A DNA stretch of 64,000 bases from Microcebus murinus (Eukaryota; Chordata; Mammalia; Primates; Cheirogaleidae). The stretch spans positions 57,179,001-57,243,000 of the forward strand of contig NC_134120.1 in assembly GCF_040939455.1 (NCBI RefSeq). Reading direction: 5' to 3'. Of the stretch, positions 12,807 to 25,780 are shown piece by piece. The notes beneath the pieces are model-generated. The model had not been told where the DNA came from, made no database searches, and worked only from the letters and a program-made list of their open reading frames with translations. Every line of letters starts with the position of its first letter. Within the stretch, counting starts at the first letter, position 1. Made by a program: the position numbers and the translations under genes.

Positions 12807-13247
12807 TGGTGTGGATGCGGAGAGAGAGGAACACTCCTACACTGCTGGTGGGACTGCAAACTAGTTCAGCCTCTGTGGAAAGCAATATGGAGATACCTTA
12901 AAGCCATACAAGTGGATCTACCATTTGATCCAGCAATCCCATTACTGGGCATCTACCCACAAGAACAAAAGACACTCTATGAAAAAGACACCTGCACTCA
13001 AATGTTTATAGCAGCACAATTCACAATTGCAAAGATGTGGAAACAACCCAAGTGCCCACCAATTTATGAGTGGATTAATAAAATGTGGTATATGTATACT
13101 ATGGAATACTATTCAGCTTTAAGAAACAATAATGATATAGCACCTCTTGTATTTTCCTGGAAAGAGCTGGAACCCATTCTATTAAGTGAAGTATCCCAAG
13201 AATGGAAAAATAAGCACCACATGTACTCACCAGCAAATTGGTATTAA
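12807..13247 (+). pseudogene. L1 ORF2 C-terminal fragment, open to its natural stop
   Basis: The frame is open from the L1 5' breakpoint to a TAA at 13245-13247. It encodes about 146 residues of the ORF2p C-terminus, including the cysteine-containing segment '[14 protein letters not shown]' near the start and the 'MWYMYTMEYYSALR' motif. The C-terminal end is 'HHMYSPANWY'. This is the best preserved ORF2 tail in the window; the copy at 59.3 kb has an early stop. It lacks endonuclease and reverse transcriptase domains and cannot make a working protein. Confidence 0.9.
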
Positions 13248-13478
13248 CTGATCAACACCTAAGTGGACATATAGGAGTAACATCTATTGGGTGTCAGGCA
13301 GGTGGGAGGAGGCAGGAGAGGGTGGGTATACACAAACATAATGAGTGTGATGCGCACCAACTGGGAGGTGGACATGCTTGAAGCTCTGACTCAAGGGCAA
13401 TATACATAACCTTAACAGTTATACCCCCATAATATGGTAGGTAGTAGGTAGGTAGGTAGGTAGATAGATGATAGATAC
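12807..13478 (+). mobile_element. Young L1, 5' truncated, 3' end only, with TAGG/TAGA tail
   Basis: This 672-bp insertion carries the last part of ORF2 and the 3'UTR ending 'ccataatatgg'. Identical 10-bp duplications 'gagaactata' flank it at 12797-12806 and 13479-13488. In place of a plain poly-A tail, the right end is a tetranucleotide tract of TAGG and TAGA units (about 13437-13477) that lies inside the duplications. The body matches the L1 copies at 55.5-56.7 and 57.7-59.8 kb, so all belong to one subfamily. Confidence 0.92.
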
Positions 13479-13488
13479 GAGAACTATA

Positions 13489-14738
13489 GTTCCTGTAAAC
13501 TCTGTCTGGGCCTCCACCAAGGATTTACCGACAAAATCAAACACCTTGAGCCTCTCTGGATAAAGCTGAGCGGGTTGTGGGGCCACACGCCTTCCCTGTG
13601 TCTCAGGAGTCCCCACACGTGGGGACGAAGTACCCAAGCAAAAGAGGCAGCTGGAAGCGCATCAAACTATTGCTTCCCCTGCCATCTCCCATCACAGATT
13701 ACTCTCGACAGATCAGGAGATCCTGGAGGCAGGAACTGGCAACAGGAGACAAAGGATGGCAGAGTGATAGGTGACTTAGCTGAGCTTCCTGAGTGAGCAA
13801 GCACTGAGCGAGCACACCATAAAACATAAAACAAGTGTTGCTGGCCTATGGGATTAAGGAAGCCGTTTCCTCTAAAACAGGGCCAAGATGGTTTCAAGAG
13901 CCTAGTGGAGATCATATATTCTTTGTGAGTGATTGTGCGGATGGCACAAGAACAATTCAATCCTTAAAGCACAGAGGCAGCAGGGATGCGAAGTGCTTTC
14001 AGAAATTGAAGCTGGTTATAGAAGACACCAATGAATCCCAGGCATGGGGAGAAACTGAGCTTGCTGCTCCTTCACTCGGCAAGGCAACAATCAGATACAT
14101 TGTACTTTCCTAAAAACAAATTCTAAGGGCTAGAGGAAACTGAAATTTTTAAAATAATGTTTCATTTTGATGATATATTTGAAAATGTATAAGTAAATTT
14201 GAAAATAAAGTCCCATTTGTGAATTTATTTTTAATATTCTATTCAAAAAAGACAAAATTCCAAAATTTTCAGAAGATCAAGAAATCAATAAATAGATTCA
14301 TTGCTCAGCCTCTAAAAATTATTTTATATATAAAATCCCCATATAAAAATGTACCACTCCAACTGGCTCATTCAGAACTGAGGAACTCAAATGAAATTAT
14401 TCAGAAGGGGAAGAGAAGGCAGCACCTGCCTCAAGGGTGACGAGAAGCCATGGTGTCCCACACGCGGTGACACCACCTCTAGTGTGCTTGTCACCAGGGT
14501 TTGCGGCCGCAACAGGAAGGCATCTGTCTTTTCACAGGATTCTCACAGATCTTCTCAAAGTTTCACTGGGACAGGAGGACAAAGGAATTATTCTTATGAA
14601 AATACTTTTGTTCACATCTGAATGCCAGCATCACGTCTTCTACAGGAACTAGAAAACGATGCAGCTCATACAAAGAGCCTTTCTGGACTCCTTGCATGAG
14701 GTGTTCTAGTCTAAAATAGAGACACTGTTGGCAACTTA
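13489..14738. other. Unique DNA, nothing recognised
   Basis: About 1.25 kb with no repeat family or exon that I recognise. Short open frames overlap on both strands near 13575-14110 without domain signatures. Confidence 0.5.
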
Positions 14739-14755
14739 AAGAAACAGCCATCCTA

Positions 14756-15070
14756 GGCCAGGCGCTGTGGCTCACGCCTGTAATCCTAGCTCTTGGGAGG
14801 CCGAGGCGGGCGGATTGCTCAAGGTCAGGAGTTCAAAACCAGCCTGAGCAAGAGCGAGACCCCATCTCTACTATAAATAGAAAGAAATTAATTGGCCAAC
14901 TGATATATATATAAAAAATTAGCCGGGCATGGTGGCACATGCCTGTAGTCCCAGCTACCCGGGAGGCTGAGGCAGAAGGATCACTCGAGCCCAGGAGTTT
15001 GAGGTTGCTGTGAGCTAGGCTGACGCCACGGCACTCACTCTAGCCTGGACAACAAAGCGAGACTCTGTCT

Positions 15071-15101
<31 letters not shown>
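14756..15101 (+). mobile_element. Lemur-type Alu with poly-A tail and 14-15 bp duplications
   Basis: The element starts 'ggccaggcgctgtggctcac' and ends in a run of about 30 A. The linker reads 'ctactataaatagaaag' then 'aattaattggccaactg', the lemur-type form. The duplication 'agaaacagccatcc' is found just before (ending at 14753) and just after (15102-15115). The long pure A tail and perfect duplications point to a fairly recent insertion. Confidence 0.97.
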
Positions 15102-15104
<3 letters not shown>

Positions 15105-15115
15105 AACAGCCATCC

Positions 15116-15752
15116 AACTTACCTGAAAGAGATTTAAGATTAGCTATTACTATTTTAACTTCTTATTTTAGGATTAAATTTAAATTTTCCAGGTTGAAAG
15201 TGACCCCCTCTCTTTTTGTAGACACCCTAAAGCTAAGGAAATAGACAAAGGATTCGATATAAGAAAGTAGGATTATAAATTAACAAAGGATCAATCATAA
15301 ACAAGGGATCCTACATATTGAATAAAATAACCCCACTGGGGTGCTGGCCCCAGAAGGGGACCCACAAATCTGTACGAGGGTCCAGCCACCCCAGAGAAAG
15401 GTTTGTCTGTAAAAGCTACTATTGCATGTCTCCTGGAGACAGGAAAGAGGTCTTATAGGGCAAAGGAAGTAACCGGAATTGTTTAACCCTCTGTGTCTTG
15501 GACATTGTACCCCATGAAGTCAAGCGTGGACCTGCGAAGTAGCAGGTCCTACACTCACCTGCTGGTGGCTGAGGGTGACCGTGACTCTTTCTGTAAAGAA
15601 TGCTGGACAGCTGGCTGCTCTCACTAAGGACCAGGACAGAGTGGTTCTCACCTTCCCTGCCCCAGCACCTGCCAAGGGCTCAGTAAGTACTTGTAAAATA
15701 AATGAGTGAGACTGTCTAACATGGACAGAGTTCTGGAATGTGATGCTTAGGG
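15116..15752. other. Unique DNA, nothing recognised
   Basis: No repeat family, gene or RNA recognised. Confidence 0.5.
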
Positions 15753-15919
15753 TAGTGGTTCTCAAAGCATGGTTCCTAGACCAGCAAGTATCAGCATCAC
15801 CTGGGAACTTGTTAGAAATGCAGAATTTTCAGGTCCACCCGGATCTACAGGGAATTCTGGGCACGAGGCCAGCATCTCCCCCAGGAGACTCTGATGTACA
15901 TTAGAGTTTGAGAACACCC
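15753..15919 (+). mobile_element. MER5A-like hAT nonautonomous element
   Basis: The ends are inverted copies of the hAT-Charlie terminus: 'tagtggttctcaaagc' at the left and 'gtttgagaacaccc' at the right. The interior contains 'agtatcagcatcacctggga', 'ttgttagaaatgcag' and 'ggagactctgatgtac'. Order, spacing and the length of about 167 bp fit MER5A. It has no coding content; such elements were moved by a transposase supplied by Charlie-type elements. Confidence 0.9.
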
Positions 15920-16190
15920 TGACCTGGAGAAGTGGTGCTGCTGCTGCAAGGGTGGAAATCTCCAAGAAGAAAATAAACACACATGTAGTATTTTGATATT
16001 GCCAGCCTGCTGGGCAATCCGATTCCTCTGGGCCGCTCATTCACATGACTCTGGGTTTGTAAGCTGTTTTCTCTGCAAGCAGACACAGTGTGATGTTGCT
16101 GCAACACTTACATGATTCGACCCCCCCAAGTTTCAAGGTGTCCAGACCGTTTTGAGATTGACACGTCTAGAAGTCAGATCCTTGACTGTT

Positions 16191-16193
<3 letters not shown>

Positions 16194-16234
<41 letters not shown>
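16194..16234. repeat. (TG)n microsatellite
   Basis: About twenty uninterrupted TG steps followed by 'catgcgtgcgcg'. Likely to vary in length between individuals. Confidence 0.97.
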
Positions 16235-16235
<1 letters not shown>

Positions 16236-16239
16236 ATGC

Positions 16240-19200
16240 GTGCGCGTTTCAGGGCTCTGAGGCTTTCCTTACAATGGCACGACTGTCATGATCTGACTTC
16301 ACTTGGCCAGCAGGACAAAGACAAAATGCTGTGACTCAGAGCCCTTGTCAGCTTCTATTCTTTACTAGGTATTGTTTTCAGCTCCCAGGTGACAGTAATT
16401 TTAGCCTCAAGGAGCTTCCATACTTTCAACTTTCATTCACTGCAATTTGTCAGCTGTTTGACCTTATCTAGCTTGTGCATTACAAAATATTTTTGACTGA
16501 GTTCTTTAAGGAAAAAAGCAAAGGAAATCTGAAAGTTTGATGGACAAGTTCATTTAAGAGGAAGTATCTGCTGATATTAGCTAACTTTCAGTTCCGTATT
16601 TTATCTTTTCCCCTGGCTTGGTTCAACATTGAGATATATTTCTCCCAACACCGGCTTATTATTAACATGTTACCAGGAATCAGCAATCTCCACACAATAC
16701 CAGTTTGTGTTAAGTAACAGATATTCTGGCTGAGGTAGCAACTGTGCTTACATTTGGAGAAAATCTGGGACCACAGTTGTCTGCATCAGTAACATTCATC
16801 ATGAAAATCAAATGCTTTAATTTCCCTAATGGGCTCGAAGCAGGGAGGGGGACCAAATGTGCTTTTAAAAGATAATCTGCTAGAAGAGGAAGCCTGTATG
16901 GAGGCTTGATCAAATCCAGGGCAGAAGTTATGTTGCTGGAATCACTAATCATCAAAATGACCCCTTGCTCATTAGTGCATTAGCAAGTGTGGACACCCTT
17001 CACAGGGAGCAGGCTGTGGGTTCCCATGGTCAGTCACAAACACTTCTCTCTCTTCACTTCAATATTAAAGGCTTAGGAAAGACCCCTTTAAAAAACAAAA
17101 CCCAGAAGGCTCTGTTATTTATCACCGGAGACGATAAATCAAAGCAGGTTACAGTATTCATGCTGGAACAAAGAGAGCTGGTAACAGATTTATTCCTGAT
17201 GCATCAGAAATGCGCCCCAGTGACAAACTCCTGCTCTCTCCAGTGAAGCTGATGCACTGACTAGACAGGTAGGTGTTAGGTGCTCAGGCTGTCTGGGTGC
17301 CATGGAAATCATTTCAAGTGCATCTGACCATTGGCAACGGGCCAGACAGGCAGGAGGCTCATTCTTATTCCAGCCAGGGAAGGGGTCTTGTCTGCATTCG
17401 CCTGGGCTGCCGTATTTGTCAGCTCAGACAAGTGCGAGATAAGCTTTTCTTGTTATCTAATACTTCACCAGGCAGTGGAACCAAAGGATAAGGACAACCT
17501 AATCGCCCACGTGGGCAGCGAAGCTTGAGAGCCGTCAGGCCCAGCGCAAAGCCTGGAGTCCGGATGGGAGTGGTTCACAGTGGAAGTTAATCACTTTGAG
17601 TGGAAGGAGAGCTGAGGGATCTGGACAAACAACTGTGTTTATCCTGGTCATGCGACGAATCAGGAGGCAGATCCGAAGGTACCTACTGCAAGGTGATCCA
17701 CAGACAACTTCACTTTCTCCCCCACTACACACTCTTAACTTAAATTTACCCCCCGATTAAACACAATGAAAAGAAGTGCTAACGTGTAATTATTTATCCA
17801 GTCTTAATGAGAAATAAGTACGAGGAAAGATGCACTTGCAGTCATGCCTCCACCTGGCCATGCCAGATCCATCCATTCATTAACTCCTCAGGAGTGCCAG
17901 GCACGGTGCGGGGCGCTGACGAGAGCAAGAAGGGTCGTTCCTGTGCTCAGAGCAGCCTGGGGCTGTATGCATGGGGGGAGGGGGAACTGATCGCTACAAC
18001 AACCCCATCGCAAGGACTGTCATACAGATAACACAGCCCCTGGGAGAGGACAGGAAGGACCAAGCAGCGGGAGGGAGAGAGGCTGGGGGAAGGCTGCCTG
18101 GAGGTGGCGGCGCTAGTCAGAGTCGTCAGGCCCAAGTAATGACTGGACAGATGGAAGGGAGAGGCTGGGATTCCAAGGAGAGAGACTGACACGAAGCAAG
18201 GCCTCTGCGAGGACAAAGTGCGGAGTTTCAGGGCGATGCTAAGCCCTCGGACGTGGCCAGGGCCTTATGACCTAGGGACTAAAGAAGGTGGAGGCAGATT
18301 CCAGACCCCGGGCTCCGTCCTGAGGGTCAGGGCCACTGAGGGGCGTGGGTGACGTGGCGGGGGGGTTTCTGATGAGCTGGGCTCACCTGGGCTCTGCAGG
18401 GCATGGCTGGGCAGAGGGGGCGGCGGCCGCAGCAGCGCTGGCGGGACAGGCGGGGTGGCCAGGCCGCGCACCGCAGGGGAGCAGCGCAGAGCTGCAGGGC
18501 AAAGGCGGCGCAGGTGCCAGGCGGGTGGGAATGACTCTGTGTCGGGGCGGTTATGGCGGTTAAAAGTTGAACGTCATGCCCTTCGCTCTGAGTATGACAT
18601 TCAGAAAGTCCAGCCACACGCCAGAACTGTGGATCTGAGGTCCGAAAAGAAGGCTAGAGGCAACGCCAGAGATACGCGACAGACAAAACCATGGCAGCAA
18701 GGCCGGGCAGCAGGGCCCCCCGCCTCAACAAACCCCAGCAGCAGGCATGCGGGGCACCCGGACCACCTGTCACGTGAATAAACAAACGGAAACCACACCC
18801 ACAGTCAAGCAGTCTAGCTCTTACCCTGCGGATCTTTGGGCAAACAACAATCTTCCTTAAAATTTAGTTTCTCAGTTAAAGGTGGCAATAATATGTTCCC
18901 CTAGATACCTAAGGATCCAAACTAATTTCTTTATTTTTGGAACCCTAATGGAACATTATTTTTACAACATAACTTCCCAATCCTATGTGTTCTAGTACTA
19001 CTAACTAGATTCTAAGCATCTAAAGGCAATGCCTGGGTGACGCCCGTCCCAGAGGTCTCAGCAACAAAAGGAGACACCACACAACGTGGTGGTCAGGAGA
19101 CCGACCCAGCCTGCCACCAGGGCCAGTGTCTGTCAGCCCATTGGCCACCTTCTCCGCACTGCACACTGTCATTGCAAGCTTAGGCTGAGAACACCTGCCC

Positions 19201-20343
19201 TACCTATTTCAGAGTTGTTTTAGAGAACAATGAGATAATACAAAAGAAACACTGAAATCCTAAATTACATTTATTTATGTGGCTTTGTAATAATATTACA
19301 AAAGCAGCTAATTTTTGGATAGCAACTGGCCACTCTGGCTAGTTCATAAACTTTAAAATAAGAGCTACAATTCACAGTCTTAGGGTGCAGGTAAAATCAC
19401 CTAAAAGACCTATATGAACAAAAGATCCTGCCAAGGGCATCTGCCCGGGTTAGATGAGTACTGAGGTCACGGGAAGCGTGTGGGAGGTGGGCCGCCAGGG
19501 CCGGACGTCCTTGAGGCCAGGGAGGGTGGGCTGTGCTGTGCCTGCTGAGCCACGTCTCTCCTGGGCCGGTGGCACAGCGTGCTGCAGCCACGTGCTGGTG
19601 ACCGTCTCCGCACACCCACTCCAGGGCGCCCAGTGGGTAGAGGGCTTGGGCCGCCCTCCCCAGCACACCTGCTCTGAAACTGCAGGCCACTCTCAGAGTA
19701 AATTCCACTCGAAGGGCAGCTGAGGTGTCATTCTCTAACTGACGGTGCGGCCACTGTGCTGCGGTCCAGGACCATCTAGGGCCGCGCAGGGGCGCGCACA
19801 CGAATGCACACCCACCTCTCCTTCTCCTGCCGGTCCAGGCCCTTCAAGGTGAAGGGACTGGCCATTGCTGAGGGCTGCTGCGCCAGGCGCTGTGCCGACT
19901 GCTTCAAGGCCTTCTGTTCTTTCCCTCATTTTTGGCAGGAATCACCTGCCATTTTACAGAAGATGCTGAGGCTGAGCAGGATAAAGGCACTTAACTAAAG
20001 ATGCCTGGGAGCAAGGGGCCAACTCCAGCCCAGGCTTACAAGGCCCCAAGGCCTTGCTCATTTCACTGCCCCCCAATGTGAAATAAAACACACACACAGA
20101 GTGCTCAGATCCAGCAGTGCAGAAAGTGCTCAGGCCCTATCTGCACACACGCCCACCAAGACAGGTTTGCAATTTATATTTTTAACCTCTGGTAAGGGTT
20201 CAGGAGCCAATAGAAACCACAGAACCAAAATTACCAGGTTGAAATTGTTGGACAAACTTTAGAAAAGGATGAACAGAAAATGAGAGACAGGCCTCTACAA
20301 AGCCTGTATTACAAGAAAAAACAACCAGCAACACTGTATTAAT
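16240..20343. other. Unique DNA with a CpG-dense patch at 18405-18560
   Basis: About 4 kb without a recognised gene. The part 18405-18560 is GC-rich and dense in CpG ('gggcggcggccgcagcagcg' and following). It is short for a CpG island and no first exon could be recognised beside it. Open frames of 70-134 codons at 17.9-19.8 kb follow base composition and overlap on both strands. The segment 16360-16620 is AT-rich and non-repetitive. Confidence 0.45.
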
Positions 20344-20425
20344 ATTAGGGATTGAGCATCCCTAATCCGAAAATCTGAAATCCAAAATGCTCCAAAATTT
20401 GAACCTTTTTGAGTGCCCATCCCCA
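20344..20425. repeat. Fragment of an old interspersed repeat (DNA-transposon terminus-like)
   Basis: The phrase 'gagcatccctaatccgaaaa' followed by 'tctgaaatccaaaatgctcc' and 'tttgagtgccc' is a familiar dispersed mammalian repeat motif, which I associate with ends of Tigger-like DNA transposons. Only about 80 bp is present and I cannot name the family with certainty. Confidence 0.5.
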
Positions 20426-23400
20426 AGATAACTCATTATATAGACATACGTGATGGCGTCCAGCAGGCCATCTGGGAAGGGACACTGCACCAAGAGCAGG
20501 CGCATCTCGCCAAGAGCACGCAGGCAGCCTGGGGTACCCGTGCCAGACTGTGCTGCACAAGTTCAGACAGAAGTCAGCTTTCTAGAACTGGGAACTAATT
20601 TTTCTATAGGAAAAAAGACCACAAATGATTGGGTAGTATTGAGGACAACTCACGAAAGTCTCCTTAATCCATATGTAACTGAAATGCTATAGGCAAAGGT
20701 GGGGTTTCAGCTTTATTTACATAGAATCTTTGGTGACTTTGCCTGGGAAGTTAAGTCCAATGTTATCACTTCTCCACCAGTTTAAATTTGAAATTCAGGA
20801 TGATCCCACGAACATTTGAACTATATTGGCATTTCCCACCCACAGCAATCACCAGCCAAGAGAATGCGCTTCAGCTACCACGTGGAGACAAGAGATTCTC
20901 CTCCCTTGCTAAGTCACCCATGAAGGACGTGGCCTCAGCTCAGAGCAGGCCGGAGAGCTTTGGGCTCAGTGAAAAGGGAGGAGGTAATTTCCTACCCAAA
21001 AGGAGCTGGCCCATTTAAATAGTTTCCATGTGTAACTGGATGACTATAATTTGATCATTATTCAATAATAACTATGTATAAAAATCAAATTACTGTAACT
21101 TGATAATTACTTCTTTTATAAGCATTTTTTGAATATTTCACACATTCCTAAATCACCAATATCATTTTAAATGAAGTGCATTATGTTACCAACTCATAGC
21201 AATGTGTGGTCCACCATGCTCTTTAACTCAAAGAAACGTGGCATCTCTAAAACTGATCACTGTGTCTTCAGGGTTTCTCATTTTGTCTGCCTGTATTTAC
21301 CCTGAGTTTCAAGGTTTTTTTTTTTCATCCCATCAAAAAACAAAAGTTTTTCCAAGCTAAATACATTAGTTAATAAGTCAGCATCAGCGACCTATTCAAC
21401 TGCTTTCATGATCTGCAATACATGCCCACAAACACTACATAAATGTCACTGTCATTCCTCCCAACTTGGGACTATGCCTTCTTCCTTCGAAGGCTAATAC
21501 TTCCATGTGTTTCTTCTTTCCTCTCTGTCTCCATCAGCTCGTTCTGGGTCATCTAGAGTCTATTTGGCAAGCACCATTCGGAGGCGGATGGTTAAGAAGA
21601 TGGCAGTTCTGAAGGTGACAATGATGACCTGCTGTGCAAAAAGTCACTGGCAGGAGCGGGGGACCCTTCCATCTCCTGAGACAAGCAGGGACCCAGATTA
21701 GTCAATTTAGTTTTGGGGAAAATCTCAAGGTGATCCAGAGGAGTATATGTGGCTGTGAAAATGAGAAAATATGATAGTAAGGTGGTCATTCATCAGAAAG
21801 AGGAGACAACCATGAAAGGGGAAGCAGCACATATGGAGTCTGTGTTTGTAGCAGGTGCTTTTAACCAAGATACCATGGATGGGCTTCCGGGGTCTGCAAA
21901 CCCCGTAAATAGATATGAGACTTGGATATTTGCATCGTTCTGGGATGAAGGTCTTTGGCCAGCATCAGATTCCAGAGGTTAAGAACCAGTGGTCATTAGA
22001 GAGCCCCTGCCCCCACCCACCCACAGGAAGCAGCAGAAAGGCACTGGCCTCCCCTCCCCACACCACTCCCCGCCACACCTGGGCGTGAAAAGTACGCACA
22101 GCCTCCATTTAAGCATAAGGATCATAGCTCAGTTTTAGAGATAACAAGAGAAAAGCCCACCCGTGATTCCATAACAAGTAAAAATGTCAGGATAAAACTG
22201 TGCTATGTTTTTAGTGTTTTTTCACCTTGAAAGCAAGAGTCCATTTTCAGGCAACCTAATTTTGTTTTCTTAAGAGGTATGCCTCACATGCCAAACTACA
22301 TTAGAATTTGCCTACAGCAAATCAATTTTGCAGCTGATAATGCAGCCGGTAGTCTCCCTTATTAAGGTTCCATTTACTCATTAGAGAGGACTGCGCAGTG
22401 CTCAAGGTAGACACACAAAGCTTGGCTCTCCCTCCACTTTGGCTTTTCCCCTCACTATCACCAAGAATGAATTCACATTTTAGTTTTCTCAGAATAAGAA
22501 CATCTCCATTTCTTAAGTTTTCCCTTAGGATCTTTCTCAAAGGATGCTTTTTTTCTAATTACAATCGACTGAGTCATGACTCCCTCTGCCCACGTTCCCA
22601 ACGTCACCATGGAAGGACGCCTCGGAGGAGCACAGGTGTGTCCCCGAAAACCCGTGAGCCAATCTCAACACGAGTCACTCCGGCGGCTCTCAGGACGGCC
22701 CCTGCCGAGCACCCAGGCCTCTGTGCTCGGCTCTCAAAGGCTGGTGAATGTGACTTTTTGCCTGTTACACAACCACTGAAATATTAGTCTCATTTCCCGA
22801 AGTAATCAAATTTCTTTCCAGTCAATGCAGGCATGGAACAGCATGCCCAAGAGTTTACTTTCTCATTATGAGCCCTGTTAGCGTTTACTGTCGCCTCTGC
22901 TTCAAATCACACGGGCTGAAACTTGCAGAAATATGAACCTCATCTCATGTAAATTCAGAGACTTTTAAAAAAATGCTAAATCACAAAGCAAAACAAAAAT
23001 ATTACCAGGAAATTAAACACTGGGCACTTCACCTGTAAATGCCGGGTCAAAACACCCAATAATACTTTTTAAAACTTGTGCCAATGATTCCTTTCCACAG
23101 AAAACTATGCATTGTTCCACTTAATGTTGTAAAAGCCAGGTCCTCGGAGCTGCCAAGCCCGCGGCTGCCCTGAGCAGAGCTTGCAGACATCCCTGCCCTC
23201 CCAAGACCCCAAGACCACGACAGTCCACCTTGCGTGGCTGCCAGATCTCCTCCTCCTCCTGTGGATGGTGACTGAACTCACAGTGATTACCTGCTCTCTC
23301 ACCCAGCAGACCTGAGAGTTCTGAGCTCCAGAGCCCAGCAGAGCACCAGGAATGGAGCAGGTGATCCACATTCTGCTAAGTGAAAACAGAATGCAGAGTT

Positions 23401-25780
23401 GACCTAACTAGCCTAGCACAGCACTTATCATTCAGCTCATGAGCTTATTTAAACATTTTAAATCCTAAACAGTTTAAAACCAAAAAAATCAGAGTGTGAG
23501 TTGGCAAACATTACCCAGTTACATACACAAAGCAAGAAACTGAGTAAGGATCCCACTCTCTTGACACTTATAATAACTTTTAGGAGGCAAAATATCCTCC
23601 CCAAAGACTTGCTTCATAATAACCTTCCCTTTAAACTTTTCTTCTATATTTCTGGGAGTTTTTTTTTGTTTTTTTTGTTTTTTTTAATACAAACTGTGAC
23701 TCAGCTGGAGAAGAAAGAAAGGTCAGATGCCATATTATCTTCTCCTTCTAAAACAGCTCTGTGCTGGAAGGAGGTGTCATACAGGGGCAAGAGACAAAAA
23801 GGGAGGGGTATCCCAAATGCCTATCCCATCAGGAAGGCTAGTTTCCAGCTCTGATTTATTTTCCTTTTCGCTACCACTTAGAACCTGGTAGAACCTGATT
23901 CAAGAGAAGCAGGAAGCTCTTTGTTTCCAAACCTTCACAATAATTTAGAAGCGGTTCTAAGAAGACCCTCCGCAGTGGGATATCCCCTTAGCTGTGGCCA
24001 GGAGAGGTGGCATGGGAAGTGCCCGCGCCACTGCCAGGGATCCATCAGTGTCGACACCAGGGCTGGCAGGAAGCGAGGAAACTCAGCCCTGAGGCCAAGG
24101 CACCAGGAAGAGAATCGCCCTGAGACTCTGTAGACACTGTACGGCAAAGGTCTCTGGAGTCCTGCTTAGACACCAGGGGCTGGGGGTGCAGAGACGGACA
24201 GGACACGGTTCCTGCTCCCAAGGAGCTAGTGCCGAGGTGAGGAAGGTGTCCAGGTGGCTGGATCACCAGGTGACGGGGATCTGTGGGGCGGGCGCTGCAC
24301 CAGGGCCAGGGGCGACATAGGAGCAGTGCCGCCTTGCTGGCCACACTGAGAGCCGTGGCCAGCCACGTTCTGCTTTCCCTACCAGCCTTTCTAACACACA
24401 CGCAAGAAAACAAGGAATGGGCGAAAACAACAAATGGTGGAGCAGCCACTGTTGAATTTGGTGACGGCTAGATGTGCCTTTGCAACTCTGGTCATGCTAT
24501 GGCTTGCTCGGTGGCCAGGGAAGAGCAGGGAGCTCTGGGCGCGACGGAAGCTGCAGGCGCCGCGGGGGCCAGTGCGTCGGGCCCGCGGCAGAGTCTCCGG
24601 GCACACAGCTCGGCCTGGCAGAGGCGCCGGCCTGGAAAACACCAGCCTCCGTTTCAGCAAGCTCCTCACCAGGGAAATTGGGATGGGAAGATGAGATACA
24701 GCATGTCACCCACGAAATGCGTGGCTTCTATTCCCTCCAGAAGGTCTCAACCTGTGATCTTACCCTCATTACCTGAGAAGGCCCTAGATATCTGAAGGTA
24801 CGCCCAGCGCCAGTCTCTCCATCCTGAGCTTGCTTCTCTGACTTAATTCTACAAAAAGCTGCCACTGCCCCCTCACCTGACAGAAACTGAGTTCCAGTCC
24901 AAGGCCTGTCTGCTCACACGGTGTGCTTTATCAGCCTGACCTCATCACTCGAATGTCAGCCCAGCTACTCCTGAGATTTCTAAAAGAGCGAGGGAAACTC
25001 TGCAGGGGAATGGCTGAGCGTGCCTTCCCACGCGCGCTGCCTGCCGCAGCCTGCGACACGGGCACAGAGCAGCCACGCGAGCCGCACGTCTGTCCGCAGA
25101 CTCCTGGGGCCTGCGGCACTCTCACGGGCCGTGCTGCGCCCTCGAGCCGCCGGGGCAACGCAAGTCCTTTAGCTAGAACTCTCATCACCGGTGCCAGTAA
25201 AAACATCCCATCCTGTGAGGAGTCCATGTAAAAATTATTCCCTCTGGATGAAACAAGGCCCCTGCTGGTTCCCAGGATTCAGGGGCCCTAATTTAACTAA
25301 AAAACGGTGAGCTCTGTGCACTGCAAGTCAGCAAGAGGCACGACTTAGGCGTCCTAAGACGACCCTAAGCAGACCTGCTTTCCTCCCACTGGCTGGGCCC
25401 GTCTCTGCCTTCCTTCCGGGGTTTCCTACTCAGTGTGCATTGCAGCAAAACAGGAGGCTTAGGGACCCTCTTGACTGAAGGATCCCTAAGTCTTCTAAGG
25501 TGAACACAAAGATCCGTGAAAAGGCTGAAGGGCTCTTTCTCTTTATCTGCTAAACCGGAGTCTCCTTCCCCGCAGGCTGTGCGCCGTCGCCTGCCCTCGG
25601 TCACTGGCCGCAGCGCGGGGGCCGAGGACACGCAGAGGCGGACAGAACAGGGAAGCCTCAGCAGCCGCAGGACAGCAGTGAGAAGGGCCAGAAGAGGATC
25701 CAGTGGCGGGCCCGGTCTTCGCTGTCATTTGACACCCATCGAGAAAGCAAGGAGCCCTCAAACCTACCCCACTAGCCCTG
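20426..25780. other. Unique DNA, no gene recognised
   Basis: More than 5 kb with no repeat family or exon recognised. Notable only for a T-rich stretch at 23660-23690 and a CpG-dense patch at about 24535-24610. Open frames near 24.4-24.8 kb and 24.9-25.2 kb exist on both strands across the GC-rich parts and lack domain signatures. The interval could hold small exons that cannot be seen without comparison. Confidence 0.4.
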
